Source: an uncultured Bacteroidales bacterium (GTDB taxonomy: Bacteria > Bacteroidota > Bacteroidia > Bacteroidales > F082). From it: a stretch of DNA of 38,183 nucleotides. The notes beneath the pieces are model-generated. The model saw only the letters and a list, made by a program, of their open reading frames with translations. It was not told the DNA's origin and did no database searches. The DNA is taken from NCBI GenBank assembly GCA_900318265.1, contig ONKA01000023.1:11221-49403 (forward strand), given 5' to 3'. Position 1 is the first letter of the stretch. Each line of letters begins with the position of its first letter. The position numbers and the translations under genes were made by a program. This document shows positions 1 to 7,437 of this stretch, piece after piece.

Positions 1-1
1 C

Positions 2-76
2 CGAGAAGCGTTTTTCAGCCTGGATATACCCTATGAACTGGTCAATGAGCATGACAAAAATAAAACTTCGCTGTAA
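2..76 (+). CDS. C-terminal tail of an unknown protein (partial)
   Basis: The window opens inside an open frame that reads 24 codons, ending in DKNKTSL and a TAA at 74-76. Its last codons lie in the left arm of the inverted repeat at 63-111, a usual place for a gene end. It converges on rpsU. Too little remains to identify it, and another frame is also open here, so this is only a plausible gene end. Confidence 0.3.
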   Translation, partial: REAFFSLDIPYELVNEHDKNKTSL

Positions 77-111
77 AATTAGTAATAATTTACCAATTCA
101 CAGCGAAGTTT
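63..111 (-). terminator. Probable terminator between the unknown gene and rpsU
   Basis: A 12-bp perfect inverted repeat (63-74 against 100-111) encloses a 25-base AT-rich loop. Read on the minus strand the stem is followed by TTTTATTTTTG, giving a T-rich tail downstream of rpsU. The loop is longer than in a classic terminator, so the call is moderate. Confidence 0.45.
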
Positions 112-166
112 GCCTAAAAAAATTATTTTTCCTAAGCGGGCGCTTCCGTAACGCGAACGGAATGAA

Positions 167-364
167 TTACATATTCTCTTCAGCCTGACGGAGTTTCTGC
201 ACGTAGATAGCCTTCATCAGCTGTGCACGCTTGATGACTGAGGGCTTGGTGAACTGCTGGCGAGCGCGCAATTCCTTCACGACGCCGGTCTTTTCATACT
301 TTCTCTTGTAGCGCTTCAAAGCTCTGTCGATGCTTTCGCCTTCTTTAACAGGAACAATAATCAT
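167..364 (-). CDS. rpsU: 30S ribosomal protein bS21
   Basis: A 65-residue basic protein starting MIIVPVKEGESIDRALKRYK, the length and sequence expected of bS21 in Bacteroidota. It sits in the small subunit near the 3' end of 16S rRNA and, in this phylum, helps hide the anti-Shine-Dalgarno sequence. The frame is open further upstream, but the start at 364 is fixed by alignment to the family, by a strong Shine-Dalgarno-like sequence just before it, and by a promoter about 55 bases upstream. It is divergent from tatA and convergent with the gene tail at the window start. Identification is secure. Confidence 0.95.
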   Translation of the reverse strand: MIIVPVKEGESIDRALKRYKRKYEKTGVVKELRARQQFTKPSVIKRAQLMKAIYVQKLRQAEENM

Positions 365-371
365 TTTAAAA

Positions 372-380
372 CACTTCCTT
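372..380 (-). promoter_or_regulatory. Strong Shine-Dalgarno-like site of rpsU
   Basis: On the minus strand AAGGAAGTG lies 7 bases before the rpsU ATG. It matches 8 of 9 bases of AAGGAGGTG, the perfect complement of the 16S 3' end. Other starts checked in this window lack such a site. In Flavobacterium johnsoniae a strong rpsU Shine-Dalgarno has been linked to feedback control by bS21; the same control here is inferred. Confidence 0.6.
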
Positions 381-418
381 CTTTTAATTGTTAATACTAT
401 GGTTGATTTTTGAGGCTG

Positions 419-452
419 CAAAAGTACAACTTTTTCTTTTTCCGCAACAAAA
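419..452 (-). promoter_or_regulatory. Promoter of rpsU
   Basis: On the minus strand a TTTG (449-452) is followed after 21 bases by TACTTTTTG (419-427), one base longer than the Bacteroidota -7 element TAnnTTTG. It points at rpsU with a leader of roughly 50 bases. Confidence 0.45.
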
Positions 453-494
453 AATTGCAGAAAAATGTAAAAGTTTCGAATCTGTGACGAAACA

Positions 495-525
495 TTTGTC
501 AAAAACCATCTTTTTGCTAATTTTG
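495..525 (+). promoter_or_regulatory. Promoter of the tat operon
   Basis: TTTG at 495-498, a 19-base spacer, then TAATTTTG at 518-525: a full match to the Bacteroidota primary-sigma consensus. Transcription would start near 532, about 20 bases before the tatA ATG. Confidence 0.75.
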
Positions 526-553
526 CAGTTTTAATCAACTAACTCATAATACT

Positions 554-748
554 ATGCAATTATTGACACTACTACGCATCGGTTGGGGAGAGATTCTTGT
601 TATCGCCCTCATCGTTTTGTTACTTTTTGGTGCACGCAAAATCCCGGAGCTGATGCGCGGCATGGGCAAAGGCGTGAAGAGCTTCAAGGACGGCATGAAC
701 GGCGTGGAGGAACCCGAAATCAAGGAAGACAAGGAAAATAAGGAATGA
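554..748 (+). CDS. tatA: Twin-arginine translocase subunit TatA/TatE
   Basis: A 64-residue protein with one N-terminal membrane helix (about residues 9-25), the family hinge FGARKIPELMRGMGKG (Phe-Gly followed by an amphipathic helix), and a short acidic, charged tail. TatA forms the pore-like oligomer through which folded proteins cross the inner membrane. Only one TatA/B-type gene is present, as is common in Bacteroidota, so it probably also does the work of TatB. The stop overlaps the tatC start (ATGA, 4 bases), so the two are translationally coupled. Start chosen at the first ATG after the promoter, with no Shine-Dalgarno. Confidence 0.93.
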   Translation: MQLLTLLRIGWGEILVIALIVLLLFGARKIPELMRGMGKGVKSFKDGMNGVEEPEIKEDKENKE

Positions 749-1539
749 GCGAACGTGTGGTCAGCAGTTTCTGGGACCACTTGGAGGTGCTTCGGAAAGT
801 GCTGTTCCGCTGCTTGATTGCCTGGCTTGTCGGGGCGGTGGCTGCGTTCTGCTTCAAGAACCTGCTGTTCGGCCTGCTGTTTGCCCCTTCGCGCGACGAC
901 TTCATCTCGTATCAAGGCTTAACATGGCTCTGCGAAAAGACAGGTTGGCAGTCGCTCTGCCCAGGCAGTTTCCAAGCTTCGTTCATCAACACGGAATTGG
1001 CGGCACAGTTCATGACGCACATCAAAGTGGCGCTTGGGGCGGGACTCGTTGTGGTATCGCCTTACCTTATCGTACAGCTCTACGGCTTCGTAGCACCTGC
1101 GTTATACGAAAAGGAGAAACGTCATGCTGCACCCATCATCATCTGGGGTACCCTGCTCTTCATGCTCGGCGTGCTGATGAACTACTTCATCATCTTCCCT
1201 TTCGCCTTCCGTTTCCTCAACGAATACCAAGTGTACGAAGAGGTGAAAAACCAGATCTCACTCTCATCCTACATCTCCAACCTGCTCATGCTCAGCCTGC
1301 TGATGGGCATCCTGTTTGAGATCCCCATCGTCAACTACCTCTTGGCCAAGGCGGGACTATTACAGGCTGAGGCCTTGAAGAAATACCGCCGCCATGCCAT
1401 CGTGGCCATTGCCATCGTGGCGGCCGTCATCACCCCAACGGGCGATGCGGTGACGCTGACGCTGGTCACCTTGCCCATTTATCTGCTGTATGAGACAAGT
1501 ATACTTATTGTGAAAAGAACTAACTCAAAAACGATCTAA
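745..1539 (+). CDS. tatC: Twin-arginine translocase subunit TatC
   Basis: A 264-residue membrane protein with the TatC N-terminal signature (SFWDHLEVLR at residues 8-17, where the acidic residue contacts twin-arginine signals) and about six membrane helices. The conserved segments FRFLNEYQ, SLSSYI and a late ITPTGD are present. TatC is the receptor for twin-arginine signal peptides. It overlaps tatA by 4 bases and is followed after one base by an iron-sulphur protein gene, so these form one operon. The loop after the first helix (about residues 50-85) is longer than in E. coli, as usual for this phylum. Confidence 0.93.
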   Translation: MSERVVSSFWDHLEVLRKVLFRCLIAWLVGAVAAFCFKNLLFGLLFAPSRDDFISYQGLTWLCEKTGWQSLCPGSFQASFINTELAAQFMTHIKVALGAGLVVVSPYLIVQLYGFVAPALYEKEKRHAAPIIIWGTLLFMLGVLMNYFIIFPFAFRFLNEYQVYEEVKNQISLSSYISNLLMLSLLMGILFEIPIVNYLLAKAGLLQAEALKKYRRHAIVAIAIVAAVITPTGDAVTLTLVTLPIYLLYETSILIVKRTNSKTI

Positions 1540-1540
1540 T

Positions 1541-3007
1541 ATGCTACGTAAAATCAGAATCTGTTTACAAATCATCACGATGACCCTGGTGACCCTGCTG
1601 CTGCTCGGTATCGGTTTCCAGGTGCATCTCTGGGCAGGATGGGTGGCCAAGATCCAGTTCTTCCCTGCCATACTGGCATTGAGCTTCGGCGTGTTGGCAC
1701 TGCTCATCGCCGCCACTTTCATCTTCGGGAGAATCTATTGCAGCGTGGTCTGTCCCTTGGGCATCATGCAGGACATCTTCTCGTGGATTGGCGGCAAGGT
1801 AAAGAAAAGCCGCTTCTACTATGCCAAGGAGAAACTCTGGTTGCGCATGGTTTGCTTGGTCGTTTTCATCATTGCGATGATCATCGGCTTCGCGCCTGTC
1901 ACCACCTTAATCGAGCCTTACAGCGCTTACAGCCGTATCGTCAACAGCCTGTTCAAGCCACTTTACGACATGCTGAACAACTGGCTCGCCGGGATGGATG
2001 CCGCCAACGACCGCTACAACTTCACCGAGGTACAAATTTGGATGCGCAGCGTGACGACTTTCGTCGTAGCCATTGCCACCTTAGTCATATTGGGCGCGCT
2101 GGCCTTATGGAAAGGTCGTCTTTATTGCAACACTATCTGCCCTGTTGGAACACTCCTCAGTTTCTGCTCGCGCTACCCGCTGCTCCGTGTGCGCTTCGAC
2201 AAAGACAAGTGCAAGAGTTGCGGTATGTGCGAAAAGAACTGCAAGGCACAAGCCATCGACTTCAAGGAGGGCAAGGTGGATTATGCACGCTGCGTGGTCT
2301 GCGGCGATTGCCTGGCCAAGTGCAAGTTCGACGCCTTGCACTATACCGCTAAGAAACCTGCAACCCAACCCAAGCCCGTCGACACGGAACGTCGTGCTTT
2401 CCTTGCTGCCACCGCAATAGCGGGAACCACAGCTGCCATGGCACAGACCCAGATGAAAGTGGATGGTGGCCTGGCGGTTATCGAGGACAAGGTGGCCCCG
2501 AAGCGCAAAACGCCCATCACACCTCCCGGATCAGTCTCGGCTCGACATCTGCAACGCCATTGCACAGCCTGCCAGCTCTGCGTGTCAAGTTGCCCGAACA
2601 ATGTGTTGCGTCCCTCCACCGACTTGCAGCATTTCATGCAACCCACCATGTCGTATGAACGCGGCTACTGCCGTCCAGAGTGCACACGTTGTAGTGAGGT
2701 CTGCCCCACTGGGGCCATCAAGCCCATCACGAGGGAAGAAAAGACCATGCAACACGTCGGCCATGCCGTGTGGATCAAGGAGAACTGCGTTGCCTCAGAA
2801 AAAGGCATCAGTTGCGGCAACTGCGCCCGCCACTGCCCCACTGGCGCCATCACGATGGTGGACTACGAAGGCCCGAACGGCACGGTGCAGGTGCCTGCCG
2901 TTGACGAGAACAAATGCATCGGCTGCGGCGCCTGCGAGAACCTCTGCCCCGCCCGACCGTTCAGCGCGATTTACGTGGAAGGAAACGAAATGCATCATAT
3001 CAATTGA
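1541..3007 (+). CDS. Membrane polyferredoxin, NapH-like half joined to a Tat-like ferredoxin half
   Basis: A 488-residue protein in two parts. Residues 1-215 hold four or so membrane helices and two NapH/NosR-type motifs (CSVVCP at 67-72, CNTICP at 196-201). Then come two four-cysteine clusters (about 224-234 and 251-261). A second half follows a twin-arginine-like stretch, TERRAFLAATAIAGTTAAMA (283-302), and holds at least three more clusters (341-351, 381-388 with Cys377, 425-432) and a final one at 459-469. It probably passes electrons between the membrane and soluble partners. The internal RR segment resembles the signal of NapG/MauM-type ferredoxins, suggesting a NapH-NapG-like fusion. 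It starts one base after tatC and precedes a Tat-signal aldo/keto reductase. The electron donor and acceptor are unknown. Confidence 0.8.
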   Translation: MLRKIRICLQIITMTLVTLLLLGIGFQVHLWAGWVAKIQFFPAILALSFGVLALLIAATFIFGRIYCSVVCPLGIMQDIFSWIGGKVKKSRFYYAKEKLWLRMVCLVVFIIAMIIGFAPVTTLIEPYSAYSRIVNSLFKPLYDMLNNWLAGMDAANDRYNFTEVQIWMRSVTTFVVAIATLVILGALALWKGRLYCNTICPVGTLLSFCSRYPLLRVRFDKDKCKSCGMCEKNCKAQAIDFKEGKVDYARCVVCGDCLAKCKFDALHYTAKKPATQPKPVDTERRAFLAATAIAGTTAAMAQTQMKVDGGLAVIEDKVAPKRKTPITPPGSVSARHLQRHCTACQLCVSSCPNNVLRPSTDLQHFMQPTMSYERGYCRPECTRCSEVCPTGAIKPITREEKTMQHVGHAVWIKENCVASEKGISCGNCARHCPTGAITMVDYEGPNGTVQVPAVDENKCIGCGACENLCPARPFSAIYVEGNEMHHIN

Positions 3008-3090
3008 TAATTAACTACGTTGAATCTTCGATTTGATAGTTGAAAATTGATAATTGATAATTATTATAAGTTGTCACTACAATCTTTCAA

Positions 3091-3124
3091 CTCTAAACTC
3101 TAAACACTAAACTCTAAACTAAAC
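3091..3124 (+). repeat. Heptamer tandem repeat (CTCTAAA) before the reductase start
   Basis: Four 7-base units (CTCTAAA, CTCTAAA, CACTAAA, CTCTAAA) plus a partial unit end 3 bases before the ATG at 3128. The rest of the 120-base gap after the ferredoxin gene is AT-rich with several copies of TGATAATT (about 3005-3062). No promoter or terminator is clear in it. Confidence 0.7.
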
Positions 3125-3127
3125 AAA

Positions 3128-4531
3128 ATGGACAGAAGAGAATTCCTAAAACATATAGGCGGCGCGGCTGTGGCGACCTCGGTGGTGCTCTCCGCCTGCA
3201 AATCAGAAGGCGACGAGACCCCCATCGCCAAAAACGTCATCGACGGACAAGGTGAGATGACCTATCGCACCAACCCCAACACGGGAGACAAAGTGTCGTT
3301 GCTGGGTTACGGCATGATGCGCCTACCCATCGAGGAAGGCGGCACCTTGCGCGATCACCCCGATTCCCCAATCGACCAAGAGCTGGTCAACCAAGAGATT
3401 GATTACGCCCTCGACCATGGTATGAACTACTTCGACACCTCCCCTGCCTATTGCAAGGGCATGTCAGAACGCGCTACGGGCATCGCCTTGGCACGGCATC
3501 CCCGCAATTCATATTACATCGCCACAAAACTGTCGAACTTCAGTCCCTCCACATGGGACACTGAAAGTTCAAAGGCCATGTTCGAGAACTCGCTTAAGGA
3601 GCTTCAGACTGACTACATCGACTACCTGCTCTTGCACAGCATCGGAGGAAGCACCAACGAATTGGACAGCCACGGCTTGTTCAACGCCCGTTTCATCGAC
3701 AACGGCATCCTCGACTGGCTCGTTGAGCAGAAAGCAGCGGGACGCATCCGCAACCTCGGCTTCTCATACCATGGCGACATTGCCATCTTCGACATGCTGC
3801 TCCAATGGCACGACGAGGGCAAATACCATTGGGACTTCGTCCAAATCGAGCTCAACTACTTGGATTGGAACTATGCCGACGAGATGAATGCGCGCAACAC
3901 CGACGCTCGATACCTATACGAAGAGTTACATAAGCGCGGTATCCCTGCCGTCATCATGGAACCGCTGTTGGGCGGACGCTTGGCTTCGCTCCCCGACCAC
4001 ATCGTGAAGCAACTGCAAGAACGCGAGCCTGAGACACCTGTGGCCCGTTGGGCTTTCCGCTTCGCCGGCACGCCCGAAGGCATACTCACCGTCTTGAGCG
4101 GTATGACTTATATGGAGCACTTGGAACAAAATGTGGCGACCTACTCGCCTTTGCGCCCCATCAGCGCGGAAGAAGACGCCTTTTTGATGAAGATTGCCGA
4201 AGAAATCATCGAGTTGCCGACCGTGCCTTGCACCGCCTGCAACTACTGCATGCCCTGTCCCTTCGGGCTCAACATCCCCGTCATCTTCGACTATTACAAC
4301 AAATGCGTCACCGAAGGCAAGGTGCCCGCAGGAAACCACGAAGCCAAGGCATACCAGGAAGCCAGAAAGCGCTTTCTCATCGGCCTTGACCGCACCGTAC
4401 CTTCGCTACGCCAAGCCAACCACTGCATCGGTTGTGGTCAATGCAAAGAGCACTGTCCGCAAAACATCGACATCCCCACTGAGTTGCACCGCATCGACGA
4501 CTTTGTGGAACAGCTAAAGCAACAAGGGTAA
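3128..4531 (+). CDS. Tat-exported aldo/keto reductase with C-terminal ferredoxin domain
   Basis: A 467-residue protein. Residues 1-25 (MDRREFLKHIGG, then a hydrophobic stretch to LSAC) form a twin-arginine signal ending in a lipobox, so the mature protein is probably a Tat-exported lipoprotein. The middle is an aldo/keto reductase barrel with the usual tetrad: Asp and Tyr in NYFDTSPAY, Lys in IATKL, His in LLLHSIGG. The C-terminus has two four-cysteine motifs, CTACNYCMPCP and CIGCGQCKEHCP, typical of ferredoxin-coupled members. Its substrate is unknown. It follows the membrane polyferredoxin in the tat operon, which may supply or accept its electrons. A strong terminator follows. The Tat signal and the local TatAC genes agree well. 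Confidence 0.88.
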   Translation: MDRREFLKHIGGAAVATSVVLSACKSEGDETPIAKNVIDGQGEMTYRTNPNTGDKVSLLGYGMMRLPIEEGGTLRDHPDSPIDQELVNQEIDYALDHGMNYFDTSPAYCKGMSERATGIALARHPRNSYYIATKLSNFSPSTWDTESSKAMFENSLKELQTDYIDYLLLHSIGGSTNELDSHGLFNARFIDNGILDWLVEQKAAGRIRNLGFSYHGDIAIFDMLLQWHDEGKYHWDFVQIELNYLDWNYADEMNARNTDARYLYEELHKRGIPAVIMEPLLGGRLASLPDHIVKQLQEREPETPVARWAFRFAGTPEGILTVLSGMTYMEHLEQNVATYSPLRPISAEEDAFLMKIAEEIIELPTVPCTACNYCMPCPFGLNIPVIFDYYNKCVTEGKVPAGNHEAKAYQEARKRFLIGLDRTVPSLRQANHCIGCGQCKEHCPQNIDIPTELHRIDDFVEQLKQQG

Positions 4532-4535
4532 CATT

Positions 4536-4572
4536 AAAAAGGCCGAACCTCTTTACGAAGTTCGGCCTTTTT
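4536..4572. terminator. Bidirectional terminator after the tat operon
   Basis: A 13-bp stem (AAAAAGGCCGAAC at 4536-4548 against 4560-4572) with an 11-base loop and a T run on the right side, with matching A run on the left. It can end both the plus-strand operon and the minus-strand lipoprotein genes. Confidence 0.88.
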
Positions 4573-4606
4573 TTCCGATCATTAGTAATCGGAACGTCGT
4601 CTTTGC

Positions 4607-5230
4607 TTATTTCGGATAGAGCTCAAAGTAGGTCGCAATCTCCTCCTTGAATTGATTCGACAGTTCAACGGCTTCCTCTCTGGAATGACCCGTACTTTCT
4701 AAGTCGTCGATGAATTCCAGCCAGTCGATGGATTTGTAAAACTTACGCTGGTTTTGAATCACTTCCTTCATAAAATCCTTAGAGCAATTGGCAAGGTCGT
4801 CAATCAGCCATTCGTCGTCGACAAACACCATCGAGAGCTCATCGGAGCCTGAATACCCGCTTTCCATAGCGACCTTGGCCTTGTTGTTGGTCACCTTAAT
4901 ATCCGTAACGGCCTCCAGTCTGCACATTTCTTCGGAGAAGCTAATCCACACTAAGTTATAATCCTCGTTGAAATCAGCAGGAAGAGCTAAAGCCTCTTTC
5001 AGAATGTCTCCGTATTTGGTGGTGAACACATTGTTGAAGGCATAGACATTGTAAGGGTCGCTGTTGCACAATTTGTCACCCAAGGTCATAACTCTGTCAG
5101 CTATGTATTCCTCGGTGAATTTCTCGGGATACTGGTCGCGAAGCGAATTCTTGGTCGGTTGATCTGAAGATCCGAAATTGCATTGACACATTACTAAAGC
5201 CAAAAGTAGTAATGCAAATACTTTTTTCAT
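4607..5230 (-). CDS. Lipoprotein of a tandem triplicated family (copy 3)
   Basis: A 207-residue protein with an N-terminal signal (MKKVFALLLLALVMCQCNF) and a mature part rich in acidic residues. It contains DQYPEKFTEEYI, DPYNVYAFNNVFT and DDEWLIDDLANCSKDFM, all shared with the two genes upstream. The cysteine region is unusual: Met precedes the first Cys (VMC) and a second Cys follows two residues later, so the lipobox is not canonical. The W-I-D-D-L segment resembles small NTF2-like lipoproteins, but this was not confirmed. Last gene of a three-gene minus-strand unit, 24 bases after copy 2. No function can be assigned. Confidence 0.75.
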   Translation of the reverse strand: MKKVFALLLLALVMCQCNFGSSDQPTKNSLRDQYPEKFTEEYIADRVMTLGDKLCNSDPYNVYAFNNVFTTKYGDILKEALALPADFNEDYNLVWISFSEEMCRLEAVTDIKVTNNKAKVAMESGYSGSDELSMVFVDDEWLIDDLANCSKDFMKEVIQNQRKFYKSIDWLEFIDDLESTGHSREEAVELSNQFKEEIATYFELYPK

Positions 5231-5254
5231 AGCGCTTAAATATTTGTTTATGAA

Positions 5255-5884
5255 TTATTTGGGATAATTCTCAAAGTATTCTTCGATTTGGCTCCTCAAG
5301 CCCTCAGATGCTTCAACGGCATCCTCTTTGGAATAGCCTCTCTCTTCAAGTTGGTTGATCATTTCCAACCAATCGATGGATTTGTAGTACTTGCGGCTCT
5401 CTTGAATCATATCCTTCAACCACTTCTTGGAGCAGTTTCCAAGATCGTCGATCATCCATTCGTCACCAACAAACTTCATAGAAAGTTCATCTAGATCATA
5501 AGCTTCGCTATCCACCGTAACCTTGGCGTTATTGTCGGTCACTTTGACATCGGTAACGGCCAACATACTACAGAGTTCTCCGGCGAATTCAATCCAAAGT
5601 CCTGAGCTTGGCCCGTCTCCATCAATACCTTCAGGAAGTGCCAAAGCTTGTTTGAGCAGATCGCCATATTCGGTCGTAAACACATTATTAAACGAATACA
5701 CATTATAGGGGTCGCAACCACAAAGCTTAACAGCCAGGTCTACGCTACGGTTAGCGATATATTCCGTGGTGAACTTCTCGGGATACTGGTCACGAAGTGA
5801 CTTTTTTGCAGGCTCATTTGAAGACTTGAAGTTGCATTGGCACATCACTAGAGCCAGTAACAGTAATGGTATTATCTTTTTCAT
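5255..5884 (-). CDS. Lipoprotein of a tandem triplicated family (copy 2)
   Basis: A 209-residue paralogue of its two neighbours, with signal MKKIIPLLLLALVMCQCNF and the shared DQYPEKFTTEYI, CDPYNVYSFNNVFT, VTDVKVTDNNAKV and KYYKSIDWLEMINQL segments. The cysteines of the mature part (in KLCGCDPY, GELCSM and GNCSKKW) are conserved with copy 1, consistent with disulphides in an exported protein. It lies 23 bases downstream of copy 1 without its own promoter, so it is probably cotranscribed. Function unknown. Confidence 0.75.
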   Translation of the reverse strand: MKKIIPLLLLALVMCQCNFKSSNEPAKKSLRDQYPEKFTTEYIANRSVDLAVKLCGCDPYNVYSFNNVFTTEYGDLLKQALALPEGIDGDGPSSGLWIEFAGELCSMLAVTDVKVTDNNAKVTVDSEAYDLDELSMKFVGDEWMIDDLGNCSKKWLKDMIQESRKYYKSIDWLEMINQLEERGYSKEDAVEASEGLRSQIEEYFENYPK

Positions 5885-5907
5885 AGCTGTTTAGTTTAAT
5901 TGTTTTT

Positions 5908-6534
5908 TTATTTAGGGAAATTTTCAAAGTAAGTTGCAATTTCCTGCTTATATTCATCGGCAAGGTCAACGGCATCCTGCCTGGAAATGCCAGTACGCTC
6001 AAGATCGTTGATGAATTCCAGCCAATCGATGGACTTGTAGTATTTGCGACTCTCTTGAATCACTTCCTTCATATACTTCTTGGAGCAATTGCCAAGATTG
6101 TCGATCATCCATTCGTCATCTACAAACACAAGGTCGAGATTATCCGTGCCATAGTATTCATCGCTATCCATGGTGATCTTAGCTTTGTTGTCAGTCACTT
6201 TAACATCAGTAACGGCATTGAGGCTGCATAATTCTCCTGCAAACTCAAGCCACTGTTCAGAATGGTCTTCGTTGAAACCATCAGGAAGCGCCAGCACCTC
6301 TTTGAGCAGATCGTCGTACTCCTTTGTAAACACGTTATTAAAGGAATACACATTGTAGGGGTCGCAATTACAAAGCCTTTCAGCAAGGTCCATACTGCGC
6401 GTAGCGATGTATTCCTCGGTGAATTTTTCGGGATACTGGTCACGATACGACTTTTTGGCCGGCTCATTAGAAGATTGGAAGTTGCATTGGCACATCACAA
6501 AGGCCAATAACAGTAATGGTAATACTTTTTCCAT
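5908..6534 (-). CDS. Lipoprotein of a tandem triplicated family (copy 1, promoter-proximal)
   Basis: A 208-residue protein with signal MEKVLPLLLLAFVMCQCNF followed by DQYPEKFTEEYI, CDPYNVYSFNNVF and DDEWMIDNLGNCSKKYM. It is closest to copy 2 in the signal region and in the mature cysteines. It is first in the unit and has a -7 promoter element about 65 bases upstream. Tandem triplication with moderate divergence suggests separate roles or dosage amplification of a surface or periplasmic protein, but nothing in the sequence names that role. Confidence 0.75.
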   Translation of the reverse strand: MEKVLPLLLLAFVMCQCNFQSSNEPAKKSYRDQYPEKFTEEYIATRSMDLAERLCNCDPYNVYSFNNVFTKEYDDLLKEVLALPDGFNEDHSEQWLEFAGELCSLNAVTDVKVTDNKAKITMDSDEYYGTDNLDLVFVDDEWMIDNLGNCSKKYMKEVIQESRKYYKSIDWLEFINDLERTGISRQDAVDLADEYKQEIATYFENFPK

Positions 6535-6596
6535 AGTGTTGAATTTTTATTGATGTGTAATTAAATTTTATACTCTTAGATTGTACATTTAAAATG

Positions 6597-6604
6597 CAAA
6601 AATA
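6597..6604 (-). promoter_or_regulatory. -7 element of the lipoprotein triplet
   Basis: TATTTTTG on the minus strand fits TAnnTTTG. No clear TTTG lies 19-21 bases upstream, so the -33 half is weak. Leader of about 55-60 bases. Confidence 0.5.
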
Positions 6605-6652
6605 TGCTTTTTCTCAAACATTACCACTTATTTTCAAAAAAACATAAAAAAA

Positions 6653-7330
6653 TCATGGGCAACGACATGGCTCATTGCTAGGAATATTCTCTATTTCACC
6701 CAAGAAATGAGGCTGTTTATCAAACATCAAATCGAGGACAACCTTCACCTTGGCTAAGGCTTCGCGCAGATGGTTCTTCAGATAAACCCTACGGCCAGCG
6801 GTATAATCTTTTGCACAAAAAGCGATGGCATCAAGTCCATAATGCCCTGCGATGTATATGGCTCGCTCATCATGCCATTGTTGCGAGACCACGGTCACCG
6901 AATCTTGAGCGAAGACCTTTTTGGCACGCACCATGGAATCAAAGGTACGGAAGCCCGCACAATCAAGGTAAATGACCGAGTCGGGCACTCCCCTTTCGAT
7001 GAGCGACTGCCGCATCGACTCGGGTTCGTTGTAATGACTTATGTGATTGTCACCGCTTAGCAACAGATACGAAACTTTGCCGGCAAAATAAAGCTCAGCG
7101 GCCGCATCCATGCGGTATCTATAATACAGGTTTTGGTGGTCTTGGACGATGGGCACCGTCCCCAGTACCAAACCAACCTTACGATAATGGACCTCACTTA
7201 CATCTGCAAACAACCTCCCCTTGGCATAGTGTTTCACGACTGCATTGCAGACGCCGGTCAGGCCACCGCCTACCATCAGCACCAAAAGAAACCCTAAGAC
7301 AAAGAGTTTGCCCCAACGACGTTTTTTCAT
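6653..7330 (-). CDS. SanA/YdcF-type (DUF218) membrane protein
   Basis: A 225-residue protein with a positively charged start (MKKRRWGK), one membrane helix and a DUF218 domain. Recognisable pieces are LVLGTVPIV near the start, DAAAELYFAGKVSYLLLSG, a conserved Asn/Glu-rich turn, and VSQQWHDERAIYIAGHYG. SanA-like proteins act at the inner membrane in envelope barrier function (E. coli SanA affects vancomycin exclusion); their biochemistry is not settled. The frame opens at 7366, but the promoter element at 7364-7371 overlaps that codon, so one of the later ATGs (7348, 7336 or 7330) must be used. 7330 gives the best signal anchor. It is divergent from the cation transporter gene. Confidence 0.82.
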   Translation of the reverse strand: MKKRRWGKLFVLGFLLVLMVGGGLTGVCNAVVKHYAKGRLFADVSEVHYRKVGLVLGTVPIVQDHQNLYYRYRMDAAAELYFAGKVSYLLLSGDNHISHYNEPESMRQSLIERGVPDSVIYLDCAGFRTFDSMVRAKKVFAQDSVTVVSQQWHDERAIYIAGHYGLDAIAFCAKDYTAGRRVYLKNHLREALAKVKVVLDLMFDKQPHFLGEIENIPSNEPCRCP

Positions 7331-7363
7331 CGTCATGTTTCCTGACATTAAAGATTCTGACGG

Positions 7364-7371
7364 CAAAAATA
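7364..7371 (-). promoter_or_regulatory. -7 element of the sanA-like gene
   Basis: TATTTTTG on the minus strand, about 34 bases before the chosen start. No good -33 partner is visible. It rules out the most upstream start codon of the gene. Confidence 0.5.
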
Positions 7372-7394
7372 GCCAATTGTTTTGACAAAACCAC

Positions 7395-7402
7395 TACATT
7401 TG
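7395..7402 (+). promoter_or_regulatory. -7 element of the cation transporter gene
   Basis: TACATTTG fits TAnnTTTG and lies 35 bases before the ATG. A TTTG at 7381-7384 is too close (10 bases) to be a normal -33 element. Confidence 0.5.
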
Positions 7403-7437
7403 CAGCCCAAATCGCGATTCAATGGAGTGAACAGCCA

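Noticed and set aside
3091-3124. CRISPR-like repeat
   Set aside because: Units are only 7 bases and directly adjacent without spacers.
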